In this document: in pieces, positions 6,691 to 13,976 of the stretch
How positions within the stretch are numbered: the first letter of the stretch is position 1
Layout of the letters: every line of letters starts with the position of its first letter
From: an uncultured Emergencia sp.
Lineage (GTDB): Bacteria; Bacillota; Clostridia; Peptostreptococcales; Anaerovoracaceae
Direction: 5' to 3'
Length of the DNA stretch: 36,002 nt
Assembly (NCBI GenBank): GCA_937997955.1
Contig: CALLDR010000193.1
Coordinates: 1-36,002 of the forward strand
The notes under the pieces: model-generated
The model's input: only the letters and a program-made list of their open reading frames with translations
Told to the model about the DNA's origin: nothing
The model's database searches: none
Made by a program: the position numbers and the translations under genes

Positions 6691-8250
6691 ATGAGAGAAA
6701 AAAGCTTTATCGGCCTTTTGTGCCTTCTTATTTTAACGGCAGGCGTATTCTTGACTGGCTGCGGTTCCGCTGACGGCGGCGGGGCGGCTGAAGACAAGAA
6801 TACGCTGGTCTACGGAAGCCAGGATTATACGGCCATCAATCCTGCCCTGTATGAGCACGGAGAGATCAACGCTCTGATCTTTGCCGGACTGACCGCTCAC
6901 GACGCGGACAACAAAGTGGTGCCGGGCCTGGCGGAAAGCTGGAGCTTTGATGAGGATACTCTGACCTACACCTTCAAGCTGCGGGAAGGTCTGACCTTCC
7001 ACGACGGAGAGCCTTTGACCAGCGAGGACGTCAAGTTTACTCTGGAAGCGATTTTGGACCCGGACAACCAGTCGGAGATCATCTCCAACTATACGGACAT
7101 TGAAGAGGTGCGCTGCCCGGACGAACAGACGGTGGAGATCCAGCTGAGCCAGATCAATGTGGCGTTTCCAGATTACATGACCATCGGCATCCTGCCTAAG
7201 CACCTGCTGGAAGGCCAGGATCTGGCGACCTGCGATTTCAACCAGAATCCGGTTGGCGCGGGGCCATATAAGCTGACGGCGTGGGACCCGGGGCAGAGCA
7301 TTACCATGGAGCGTTTTGACGGCTACTATGGCGGCGCGGCCAATATCGAAAAGGTGATCTTTAAGATCGTGCCGGATACTGACGCCAGAGCCATGCAGCT
7401 GAAATCCGGGGACATCGACATGGCGCAGATCACGGCGAAGACGGCCGGAGACATTGAGGCAACCGGCGATTTCAACGTATACCGCATGGAGACCGCGGAC
7501 TACAGGGCCATCGCGTACAACTTCGCCGGAAGCCCTTTGTTCAAAGCTCATCAGGAGCTGGCGAATATCCTCAGCTTCGGGATAGACCGGGAGGCCATCA
7601 TCACAAGCGTCCTGCTGGGCGAGGGCCAGCCGGCTTACTCACCTCTGCAGAAGAATCCGTACAATCTGGAGACCATGGAGAGCTTCGATTATGATCCGGA
7701 GAAGTGCCAGCAGCTGCTGGAGGAAGACGGATGGAAGAAGAACGACGACGGCTATTATGAAAAAGACGGCACGGAGCTGGCTTTTGTGATCTCTGCCATG
7801 GCCGATGACCAGGTGCGGGTAGATATGGCAAAGATGTGCGCTAACCAGCTGCAGCAGATCGGCGTCAACGCCACGGCGGAGTCCAGGGCATCTTTGGACT
7901 GGGCGGGCCAGGACAGCTGCATCATCGGATGGGGCAGCCCTTTCGACGCGGACGACCATACGTATAAGGTGTTTTCCACCGGCGCGGGCGACAACTACAC
8001 CGGATATTCCAACCAGGAGGCGGACAAGCTCCTGACAAAGGCGAGACACACGGCGGACGGCGATGAGAGGGCCGCCCTGTACGCGGATTTCCAGACTGCC
8101 CTGACAAAGGCCATGCCTTATACCTTTATCGCCTATGTGGACGCGGACTACGCCATCAAAAAGAATATCGCGGGCATTACGGAGCAGACCGTTCTGGGCC
8201 ATCACGGCGTGGGCGTGTTCTGGAATATTGCGGAATGGAGCATCGAATAG
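6691..8250 (+). CDS. nikA: Lipoprotein substrate-binding protein, NikA/DppA family
   Basis: 519 residues, a family 5 extracellular solute-binding protein. The signal peptide ends in the lipobox LTGC with lipidated C24, followed by a Gly/Ala/Asp linker. The mature part starts NTLVYGSQDYTAINPALYE and contains GLTAHDADNKVVPGLAESW and LTFHDGEPLTSEDVKF, the family signatures. It would capture substrate outside the membrane and deliver it to NikBC. A free Ni ion or a Ni-chelate is the likely ligand because the genes on the 5' side make the nickel-pincer cofactor, but peptide binding cannot be excluded from sequence. AGGAGAAGAG precedes the ATG. Confidence 0.85.
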   Translation: MREKSFIGLLCLLILTAGVFLTGCGSADGGGAAEDKNTLVYGSQDYTAINPALYEHGEINALIFAGLTAHDADNKVVPGLAESWSFDEDTLTYTFKLREGLTFHDGEPLTSEDVKFTLEAILDPDNQSEIISNYTDIEEVRCPDEQTVEIQLSQINVAFPDYMTIGILPKHLLEGQDLATCDFNQNPVGAGPYKLTAWDPGQSITMERFDGYYGGAANIEKVIFKIVPDTDARAMQLKSGDIDMAQITAKTAGDIEATGDFNVYRMETADYRAIAYNFAGSPLFKAHQELANILSFGIDREAIITSVLLGEGQPAYSPLQKNPYNLETMESFDYDPEKCQQLLEEDGWKKNDDGYYEKDGTELAFVISAMADDQVRVDMAKMCANQLQQIGVNATAESRASLDWAGQDSCIIGWGSPFDADDHTYKVFSTGAGDNYTGYSNQEADKLLTKARHTADGDERAALYADFQTALTKAMPYTFIAYVDADYAIKKNIAGITEQTVLGHHGVGVFWNIAEWSIE

Positions 8251-8254
8251 GGAT

Positions 8255-9805
8255 ATGGAGCGAAGAGCAGTGGAGCAGATATTGTCAGTAGAAAACTTCA
8301 GATTGTCTTTTCACGGGCCCCAGGGGGACGTACCCGCGGTCCGCGGCGTCAGTCTGCAGCTCCGCGAAGGTGAGACTCTGGCCCTGGTCGGAGAATCCGG
8401 CTGCGGCAAGACGGCTCTTTGCAGGGCTGTCATGATGCTGCACAGCCAGCACGCCGCCATAGAAGGAGGACGGATACTGCTGTGCGGCAGAGATGTAACA
8501 GCCATGTCGGAGAAGGAGCTGGAACAGGTCCGGGGCAGGGACGCCGCCATGATCTTTCAGGACCCCATGTCGTCGCTGAATCCGACCCTGTCCATCGGCA
8601 GGCAGATCATGGAACCTGTCCTGCTCCATCAAAGGGTTCTCCGCCGGGAGGCGAAGGCGCAGGCGCTGCGGCTGCTGGAACTGGTGGGAATCCCGCAGCC
8701 CGAGATCCGGTTCGGCCAGTATCCTCATCATTTTTCCGGCGGCATGCGCCAGCGGGCGGCTGTCGCCATCGCCCTGGCCGCGGGACCCAGACTGCTCATC
8801 GCCGATGAGCCGACCACGGCTTTAGATCCGGACACCCAGGATCAGATCATGGGCCTGCTGCGGCAGCTGGCTTCTGACCGGGATCGGGCCATGCTCCTGG
8901 TGACCCACGATCTGGGACTGGCGGAGCAGATCGCGGATAAAATCGCCGTCATGAAGAACGGCCGGATCGTGGAGACGGGAACCGCCGAGGCGGTATTCGC
9001 GTCGCCGCGGCACCCGTATACGAAGCAGCTCCTGCGCTACGCCCGCTATGGAAAAGGAGGAAGCCATTACCACGGCGCTATCGGATGGGAAAGACACGGA
9101 AAAGCCGCGATAGACGGAACGCCGTTACCGGAGGAGAAAAAGCCGGACGGACACCCTTTGATGGAGGAGGAGAGAGAGCCGTTGGTCGAGATCACCGGGC
9201 TGACCAAGGGGTTTTGCCTGGGACGCGGACGGGTTCAGCAGGTTCTGGAGGGCTTTGACCTGACTGTGACGCGTGGCGAGATCGTGGGCCTCGTGGGAAG
9301 GTCGGGCTGCGGGAAGTCGACGCTGGCGCGGTGCATCATGGGCATCTATGAGCCGGAGGCCGGAGAGATCCGGTTCGCGGAGGGGTGCCGGAAGCAGATG
9401 ATCTTTCAGGATTCGGCGTCGGCGTTCAATCCGCGTATGACGATCTTCGACATCATCGCGGAGCCGCTGGTCATCAAAAAAAATTATGGCAGCCGGGACG
9501 ATCTGCGGAAGCGGGTTTATGACGTGATGGATCAGGTCGGGCTGGAACGGCGACTGGCGGAGCGGCATCCTTACGACGTTTCGGGGGGACAGCGCCAGCG
9601 GGCGGCCATCGCCAGGGCTTTGATCACGGATCCGGACCTGCTGGTGGCCGACGAGCCCATCTCGTCTCTGGACGTATCGATCCAGTCTCAAATCGTCCAT
9701 CTTCTGAAGAGGCTGCACGATGAACGGGATTTGACGGTTCTGCTCATCTCCCACGACCTGCCTATGGTGGAGCATGTCAGCGACAGGATCGTGGAGATGG
9801 GATAG
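8255..9805 (+). CDS. Fused double ATPase of the Nik-type ABC transporter (NikD-NikE)
   Basis: 516 residues with two complete ABC ATPase domains in one chain. Domain 1 has Walker A GESGCGKT (46-53), signature FSGGMRQRAA and Walker B LLIADEPTTALD. Domain 2 has Walker A GRSGCGKST (about 347-355), signature SGGQRQRAA and Walker B LLVADEPISSLD. Both carry the switch-region TH/SH histidines (LVTHDLG, LISHDLP). Nickel/peptide importers usually encode these as two proteins. The start at 8255 lies 4 bases after the nikA stop with a weak ribosome site (ATAGGG); a GTG at 8270 is an alternative. The long frame upstream of 8255 overlaps nikA and is not used. The chain ends shortly after the second domain, with none of the C-terminal extension often seen in DppF. 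Confidence 0.9.
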   Translation: MERRAVEQILSVENFRLSFHGPQGDVPAVRGVSLQLREGETLALVGESGCGKTALCRAVMMLHSQHAAIEGGRILLCGRDVTAMSEKELEQVRGRDAAMIFQDPMSSLNPTLSIGRQIMEPVLLHQRVLRREAKAQALRLLELVGIPQPEIRFGQYPHHFSGGMRQRAAVAIALAAGPRLLIADEPTTALDPDTQDQIMGLLRQLASDRDRAMLLVTHDLGLAEQIADKIAVMKNGRIVETGTAEAVFASPRHPYTKQLLRYARYGKGGSHYHGAIGWERHGKAAIDGTPLPEEKKPDGHPLMEEEREPLVEITGLTKGFCLGRGRVQQVLEGFDLTVTRGEIVGLVGRSGCGKSTLARCIMGIYEPEAGEIRFAEGCRKQMIFQDSASAFNPRMTIFDIIAEPLVIKKNYGSRDDLRKRVYDVMDQVGLERRLAERHPYDVSGGQRQRAAIARALITDPDLLVADEPISSLDVSIQSQIVHLLKRLHDERDLTVLLISHDLPMVEHVSDRIVEMG

Positions 9806-9822
9806 GGCGGATTTTCACAGGG

Positions 9823-9907
9823 CGAAGCTGCGGGACTTTGCCGTGAAGCTGCGGTAAGGCCGCGGTGAGGTCATGGTGAGGCCACGATGAGGCCACGATG
9901 GGGCCGC
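9823..9907 (+). repeat. Degenerate short tandem repeats after the nik genes
   Basis: GAAGCTGCGG occurs twice, followed by GGTGAGGTCAT, GGTGAGGCCACGAT, GAGGCCACGAT and GGGGCCGC, i.e. imperfect 11-14 base units. No gene or clear terminator is seen between 9806 and 9965. Confidence 0.6.
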
Positions 9908-9983
9908 CGCATATTCCTTTTATCCTCGGCGCATACTAGAGGTATGATGAACATCACAAGTATGACGAATGGGGGATATAAAG

Positions 9984-10415
9984 ATGAAAGACGACAATGC
10001 GCGGCTGCTGCGGGAGATCAACGAAGGCTGCAAGACTGCTATGGACAGCTTTGCTCAGGTGAAGGAGTTTGTAGAGCTGGAGCCCCTGCGGCAGCTCATC
10101 GAGGAATATGATAAGAAGCATGAGGAGATCGGGCTTTTATGCAAGCGGCTTTTGAAGGACGAGGGAGAGGAAGAAAAGGAACCGGGTACCATGGCCAAGG
10201 CCATGATGCGGCTGATGACCGAGTTCAAGCTGCTGACCGACCGGGATGACAGCAAGGCGGCGGAGGTTCTGCTGGATGGATGTCACGCCGGGATCAAATC
10301 TCTGGGAAGGCTGCTGAAACAGTACGAAGGCGCCGGTATGGAGGAACGGTCTGTCGCGCGGCGGCTCATCGACGCGGAAATGGAATTATACAAGAAGCTG
10401 CTGGTTTATCTGTAG
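9984..10415 (+). CDS. Hypothetical all-helical protein
   Basis: 143 residues, soluble, rich in Glu, Lys, Leu and Met with heptad-like spacing, predicted as a four-helix bundle. No catalytic motif is visible. The N-terminal stretch NEGCKTAMDSFAQV and the regular acidic helices recall DUF2383/ferritin-like bundles, but this is only a resemblance. Start chosen at 9984, with GGGGGAT at 9970-9976 at good distance; an in-frame ATG at 9969 is too close to that site. It appears monocistronic, after the repeat-rich end of the nik operon. Function unknown. Confidence 0.7.
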   Translation: MKDDNARLLREINEGCKTAMDSFAQVKEFVELEPLRQLIEEYDKKHEEIGLLCKRLLKDEGEEEKEPGTMAKAMMRLMTEFKLLTDRDDSKAAEVLLDGCHAGIKSLGRLLKQYEGAGMEERSVARRLIDAEMELYKKLLVYL

Positions 10416-10430
10416 GTTTCGAGGACGCGG

Positions 10431-10460
10431 CGGCCGGGCGCGGCCGGGCGCGGCCGACTG
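10431..10460 (+). repeat. 10-bp GC-rich tandem repeat x3
   Basis: CGGCCGGGCG, CGGCCGGGCG and CGGCCGACTG are contiguous, starting 15 bases after the preceding gene ends. Confidence 0.8.
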
Positions 10461-10464
10461 GGCG

Positions 10465-10581
10465 GTTTGGCAAAACGTTTGGCATTTGAGAGGGAAACGG
10501 CGAAAATGCCAAACCGGCGGTGGAAAGTTTGGCAAAACGTTTGGCATCTGAGAAGAAAATAGTGAAAATGCCAAATCGGCG
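10465..10581 (+). repeat. Two tandem copies of a 55-bp hairpin-forming element
   Basis: Copies at 10465-10519 and 10527-10581 share 48 of 55 bases; all seven differences are transitions. Each contains a direct repeat of TTTGGCA and a later TGCCAAA that can fold back on it, giving a stem with a variable loop. The conserved arms and variable loop suggest selection on the palindrome. It may be a small dispersed repeat or a protein-binding site; not recognised. Confidence 0.75.
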
Positions 10582-10623
10582 CCGGGTGAGTTTGCGGAGG
10601 GCTGCGCCTGGATAAAATGGAAA

Positions 10624-10657
10624 AACTGCTGGACAATTAGAGACCGGCAGTTTTTTT
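10624..10657 (+). terminator. Intrinsic terminator
   Basis: AACTGCTGG (10624-10632) pairs with CCGGCAGTT (10644-10652) and is followed by a run of seven T (10651-10657). Confidence 0.8.
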
Positions 10658-10759
10658 GTGGTGCGCCCGGCGAACGGTGCTGGATAGGAAATTTATGAAA
10701 ATCCCGCTGCGGCCGCCGTCTGTTTTGCCAAGCCAGGCATATTTATCTGTGGACAGGTT

Positions 10760-10807
10760 GTAATCAAATGATTGCGAATGATTACAAATGATGGTATAAT
10801 GTAATCA
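10760..10807 (+). promoter_or_regulatory. Antitoxin-gene promoter with flanking operator repeats
   Basis: TTGCGA (10772-10777) and TATAAT (10795-10800) are spaced by 17 bases. GTAATCA at 10760-10766 and TGATTAC at 10779-10785 form a perfect 7-bp inverted repeat around the -35 box. A third half site, GTAATCA, lies at 10801-10807 just after the -10 box. This is the arrangement expected for autorepression by a ribbon-helix-helix antitoxin of the RelB/DinJ type. Confidence 0.7.
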
Positions 10808-10825
10808 AGGAAAGGAGATGGAAAT

Positions 10826-11107
10826 ATGGCAAATTCATTTGTTCAGTTTCGTACTGATAACGCTTCTCGGATTAAAGCGGCTGCAATTTGTGAACGGCTA
10901 GGCATTGACCTGCCGACCTATATGCGCATGTGTATTGCGAGATTGATTGAGGAAAATGGGATACCGTTCAGTATGAAGCTTGACAACGAGCTTGAAAACA
11001 GTGGACTTAGGGCTATGAAAGCTGCCAGCCGTATTGCTGAGGAAAATGGAATCGCAGATATGACATTAGATGAAATCAATGCCGAGATTGCTGAGGCCAG
11101 AAAATAG
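10826..11107 (+). CDS. relB: RelB/DinJ-family antitoxin
   Basis: 93 residues. The N-terminal part (FVQFRTDNASRIKAAAICE, then LGIDLPTYMRMCIARLI) is the ribbon-helix-helix DNA-binding domain of RelB/DinJ antitoxins. The C-terminal LDEINAEIAEARK is the usual toxin-binding tail. AAGGAGATGG precedes the ATG. It would bind a partner toxin and repress its own promoter through the GTAATCA sites upstream. The partner immediately downstream is broken, so this is now an orphan antitoxin or is retained as protection against a related toxin. Confidence 0.85.
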   Translation: MANSFVQFRTDNASRIKAAAICERLGIDLPTYMRMCIARLIEENGIPFSMKLDNELENSGLRAMKAASRIAEENGIADMTLDEINAEIAEARK

Positions 11108-11350
11108 GGAGAAGATATCGTCCATGATGTACTTGAAAGTATTGAAAAACGAGGGATTTTTCTCGATGCGGAGTCTATTGATGTTGAACTGCCGGACCCA
11201 AAAGACAGAGTGTTTTATGAAGTGGTTATGGAGGGGCGCAAATCAGAGAATGCCTATCTTGTGACAGGAAATATAAAACATTTTCCTGAAAGAACATTTA
11301 TTGTAACACCGAGAGAAATGATGGAGATTATTTTATCCGATGAAAGATAA
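11108..11350 (+). pseudogene. Remnant of a PIN-domain toxin (N-terminal half missing)
   Basis: Immediately after the antitoxin stop, an 80-codon frame without a usable start encodes a C-terminal PIN toxin part: VLESIEKRGIFLDAESIDVE, then LPDPKDRVFYEVV, AYLVTGNIKHFP and VTPREMMEIIL, ending TAA at 11348-11350. The D-P-K-D and TGN..HFP blocks are standard for COG1569-type PIN toxins. The first strand with the catalytic aspartate of the usual M-K-h-h-h-D-T-N start is absent. The ribosome site (GGGAGAAG) right after the antitoxin stop survives, suggesting one deletion from just after that site to the middle of the toxin, removing perhaps 60-70 codons. Catalytically dead. Confidence 0.75.
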
Positions 11351-11378
11351 TATCAGATGGGGCGGGAAGGAGCTATAC

Positions 11379-12290
11379 ATGAACACCCTGGAAACGGTTT
11401 TAACCAGGTTTGCGAAGGTTTTTCCCATTGAGGAGGGCTGGTCGGAGGACCGGAAGTTTTGCGTGACGGACTTTGGAGGAAAGAAATTTCTGCTCAGATT
11501 TTTCGATTTGGAAAAAGCGGATTTCAAGCGGACGGAGTTTGAGATGATGAAAAAAGTGGCGGCGCAGGGGATTCCTATGTGCCAGCCGATGGAGTTCGGT
11601 CTGTGCGAAGACGGGGCGTATTGCCTGTTGACCTGGATTGAGGGAATCAATCTTTCGCTGGCTCTGAAGGATATGGACAGAGAAAAGCAATATCAGTACG
11701 GTGCTGCCAGCGGACGGATTTTGCGCAGGATTCAGCAGACCCCGGTGCCGCCGGAGGAGCTGGAGGAAAGCTGGGAGGACTATTTTAACCGAAAGACGGA
11801 CAGAAGAATCGCCATAGCGCAAGGGTGTCCGGTGAATTTTCGCGGTCAGGAGGAAATGACAGCCTATGTCCAGCAGCACCGTCATCTGCTGAAAGGCAGA
11901 CCGAAAACCTATCAGCACGGGGACTATCATGTCGGAAATCTGATGACAGACCGCAGTGGAGCCATTCAGGTAATTGACTTTGACCGCTATGAGTTTGGAG
12001 ATCCGTGGGAGGAATTTGTCAGGATTATTTTCGATGTGGAGGCTTCCGTCGATTTTGCCTGCGGGAAGATTGACGGGTATTTTGACTGCCGGGTGCCGGA
12101 AGAGTTCTGGGAACTTTTGATGTTCTACCTTGCTTCTAATGAGATTGCGGCGCCTGCCTGGGGCTTGCAGTTTACGGACGGAACAGGGGAGAAGATGGTC
12201 CGCATGGCAGAAGAGGTTTATGACTGGTTCGACGGGATGAAAAACCCGGTGCCGAGCTGGTACGCCGAGAGGCAGAGCAAATCACTCTGA
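11379..12290 (+). CDS. APH-fold kinase (aminoglycoside phosphotransferase family)
   Basis: 303 residues. The catalytic loop is HGDYHVGNLM (H-G-D-x-H-x-x-N) followed by VIDFDRYEFGDPWEEFVRI, whose DFD is the Mg-binding motif of aminoglycoside/choline kinase-like enzymes. The N-terminal lobe has FLLRFF as the probable ATP-lysine strand with arginine, so the usual lysine is not obvious. Family members phosphorylate small molecules such as aminoglycosides, macrolides or sugars; chromosomal members like this are usually not resistance genes. Start at 11379 is chosen for the GGGAAGGAG site about 9 bases upstream. An ATG at 11340 overlaps the toxin remnant and is less likely. Substrate unknown. Confidence 0.8.
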   Translation: MNTLETVLTRFAKVFPIEEGWSEDRKFCVTDFGGKKFLLRFFDLEKADFKRTEFEMMKKVAAQGIPMCQPMEFGLCEDGAYCLLTWIEGINLSLALKDMDREKQYQYGAASGRILRRIQQTPVPPEELEESWEDYFNRKTDRRIAIAQGCPVNFRGQEEMTAYVQQHRHLLKGRPKTYQHGDYHVGNLMTDRSGAIQVIDFDRYEFGDPWEEFVRIIFDVEASVDFACGKIDGYFDCRVPEEFWELLMFYLASNEIAAPAWGLQFTDGTGEKMVRMAEEVYDWFDGMKNPVPSWYAERQSKSL

Positions 12291-12302
12291 ACTTAACAGA
12301 TC

Positions 12303-12350
12303 ATAGAATCCCCCGGTATAGAATCCCCTCGGTTATAGAATCCCCCGGTT
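12303..12350 (+). repeat. 15-17-bp tandem repeat x3
   Basis: ATAGAATCCCC(C/T)(C)GGT(T) occurs three times in a row after the kinase gene. The last copy supplies the left arm of the terminator, which suggests duplication of terminator arms. Confidence 0.8.
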
Positions 12351-12367
12351 ATGCCGGGGGAATTTTA
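12341..12367 (+). terminator. Intrinsic terminator of the kinase gene
   Basis: CCCCCGG (12342-12348), loop TTATG, CCGGGGG (12354-12360), then AATTTTATT. Confidence 0.75.
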
Positions 12368-12395
12368 TTGACGCTCTTGATTGAAGTTCGGATTT

Positions 12396-12848
12396 TTATC
12401 CGTCTATCCGGTCCAGATACTGTGCGCCCCACTGGCACATGACGTCTAAGATGGGTACGATGCTCCTGCCGAAAGCAGTCAGGGAATAGACGGTCTTAGG
12501 AGGCTTTTCGGGTATCACTTGGCGGCGGACCATGCCGCAGTCCATCAAAGCGTGAAGCTGCTGGGAGAGCATTTTTGGGGTCGCTTTGCCGAGCAGCCTT
12601 TGCAGTTCCATATAATGGAGAGGCTGTCTGGACAGATGCCAGAGGATCAGCGTTTTGTATTTGCCGCCGATCAAAGACAGGGTTGCCTCTATGGGACAGC
12701 TGAATTGGGGACGGGCGGCAGTCTGCTCAGGCGACTGGGCGAGAATTTCCCTATGTGACCGGGCGCATGTTTTTGCGGGTGCCTGAGCGCGTGTCCGCTG
12801 AGGCGGCTGGGCGCATGTTTGAATCTGAGATGATGTACAATTGTTCAT
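12396..12848 (-). CDS. HxlR/YodB-family winged-helix regulator with repetitive N-terminal extension
   Basis: 150 residues. From residue 51 the protein is a standard HxlR winged helix: CPIEATLSLIGGKYKTLILW, then ATPKMLSQQLHALMDCGMV and PPKTVYSLTAFG. C51 sits where YodB and HypR have their redox-sensing N-terminal cysteine, so it may sense electrophiles or disulfide stress. Residues 1-50 are unusual, a low-complexity Gln/Ala/Pro/Arg tail with three more Cys, encoded by degenerate roughly 23-bp repeats (C.Q.P..R.RAQAPAKTCAR pattern). The start at 12848 is supported by AAAGGAG 8 bases upstream, so the extension is probably translated. It is divergent from a nitroreductase, the same pairing as HypR-HypO in B. 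subtilis, and probably controls it. Confidence 0.85.
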   Translation of the reverse strand: MNNCTSSQIQTCAQPPQRTRAQAPAKTCARSHREILAQSPEQTAARPQFSCPIEATLSLIGGKYKTLILWHLSRQPLHYMELQRLLGKATPKMLSQQLHALMDCGMVRRQVIPEKPPKTVYSLTAFGRSIVPILDVMCQWGAQYLDRIDG

Positions 12849-13184
12849 GAGGATTCTCCTTTCATATTTATCTCATTTATCTCTGTTTCCTTATCTTTAT
12901 TTCCTTATCTCTGTTTTTTCTATACTTTTGGATTTTCCCGGGATTTCCGGGCTTTCATGCATTTTTCTGAGTTTCCCTGGGGCTGCAAAGCTTTCCTGGG
13001 CTTTTCCGAACTTCCCTGGCCGTCATCAGATTTCTTCAGCTTTTACCCGGCCTTACCGGCTTTCTCAGGGGGCCCCGGGGCTGTCCGTATTTCTCCAGGT
13101 CCCGGTTGCTCTCCAGACCTCTGTTCCCCGCGGCCCGCCTGTCTGACTATCCTTTTAGGTAGTTAGTACCAAAAAAGTGCATTC
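12849..13184. other. Pyrimidine-rich intergenic region without a supported gene
   Basis: Between the HxlR start and the nitroreductase promoter the plus strand is strongly C/T-rich, with degenerate repeats (CTTAT.T.TATTTCC near 12885-12910 and CCTGGG/CTTTCC-like units from 12940 to 13090). The plus-strand frame here has no ribosome site and is low complexity, so I do not call it a gene. The stretch TAGTTAGTACC and the A-run after it (about 13160-13180), just before the promoter, is the likeliest place for an HxlR operator. Confidence 0.45.
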
Positions 13185-13212
13185 TTGTAAACTTCCTCTT
13201 TTCTGCTACAAT
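13185..13212 (+). promoter_or_regulatory. Nitroreductase promoter
   Basis: TTGTAA (13185-13190) and TACAAT (13207-13212) with a 16-base spacer, 57 bases before the nitroreductase ATG. Confidence 0.6.
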
Positions 13213-13269
13213 TTAGCCAGTGGTTGATTCCGCGAAGAAAAAACTTTTAACAGAAAGGAAGGAAAACAA

Positions 13270-13788
13270 ATGAATTTTATGCAAATCGTGAAACAACGCT
13301 GCTCAGTTCGCAGCTACACCGGACAGAAGGTCGAGCAGGAAAAGCTGGACTACATTTTGGAGGCGGCTCATGCAGCGCCTACGGCGGCAAATCTTCAGCC
13401 GGTGCGGTTGATCGTCGTACAGAGTCGGGAGGGACTGGACAAGCTCGGTAAAGGCGCCAATCTCTACGGCGCGCCGCTGGCGGTCATCGTCTGCGCGGAT
13501 CATGACAAGGCCTGGGTCCGCCCCTTTGATCAGAAACAGACAGGCGATATCGACGCTTCGATCTTGACGGATCATATGATGCTGGCAGCTGCGGAGCAGG
13601 GCATTGGCTCCGTCTGGATATGCTATTTTAAACCGGACGTGATCAGCAGAGAGTTTCGTCTGCCTTCTCATTTGGAGCCGGTCAATATTCTGGCCATGGG
13701 CTATTCGGCCGAAGGAGCGGCGGATACAAGCCGTTTTGACACTGCCCGTATTCCGATCAGCCAGCTGGTCTCCTACGAAAAAATATGA
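13270..13788 (+). CDS. Nitroreductase-family FMN oxidoreductase
   Basis: 172 residues, one of the short nitroreductases. RCSVRSYTGQKV (11-22) and AAPTAANLQPVRLIVV (36-51) are the N-terminal FMN-binding signatures. The middle DIDASILTDHMMLAAAEQGI with GSVWICYF matches the family's dimer/FMN helix. It probably reduces quinones, nitro compounds or other electrophiles with NAD(P)H. It sits divergent from an HxlR regulator with a candidate redox cysteine, suggesting induction by electrophile or hypochlorite stress. GAAAGGAAGG precedes the ATG. Exact substrate unknown. Confidence 0.87.
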   Translation: MNFMQIVKQRCSVRSYTGQKVEQEKLDYILEAAHAAPTAANLQPVRLIVVQSREGLDKLGKGANLYGAPLAVIVCADHDKAWVRPFDQKQTGDIDASILTDHMMLAAAEQGIGSVWICYFKPDVISREFRLPSHLEPVNILAMGYSAEGAADTSRFDTARIPISQLVSYEKI

Positions 13789-13976
13789 CGGGTTTCGCGC
13801 CTGCCACAAGTATATGCGCGGAGAATTGTCAGGTCAAGAGCCGGGGCGCCGATGGTTCCGTTTGGAGCCAAAATGCTCCCGATCGGAGCGGACAGAAGGG
13901 CGAAGATGCTCTATACTGGGAGCAGTCAGACAGGACTGACAGCCGGCAAAACAGGAAATACAGGAGGAACAGATGA

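Noticed and set aside
11379..12290. Antibiotic-resistance kinase
   Set aside because: Only the general APH fold is seen; no mobile context and no match I can name to a resistance enzyme.
12841..13146. 101-codon plus-strand frame between HxlR and nitroreductase genes
   Set aside because: Low-complexity pyrimidine-rich DNA, no ribosome site, overlaps the HxlR start region.
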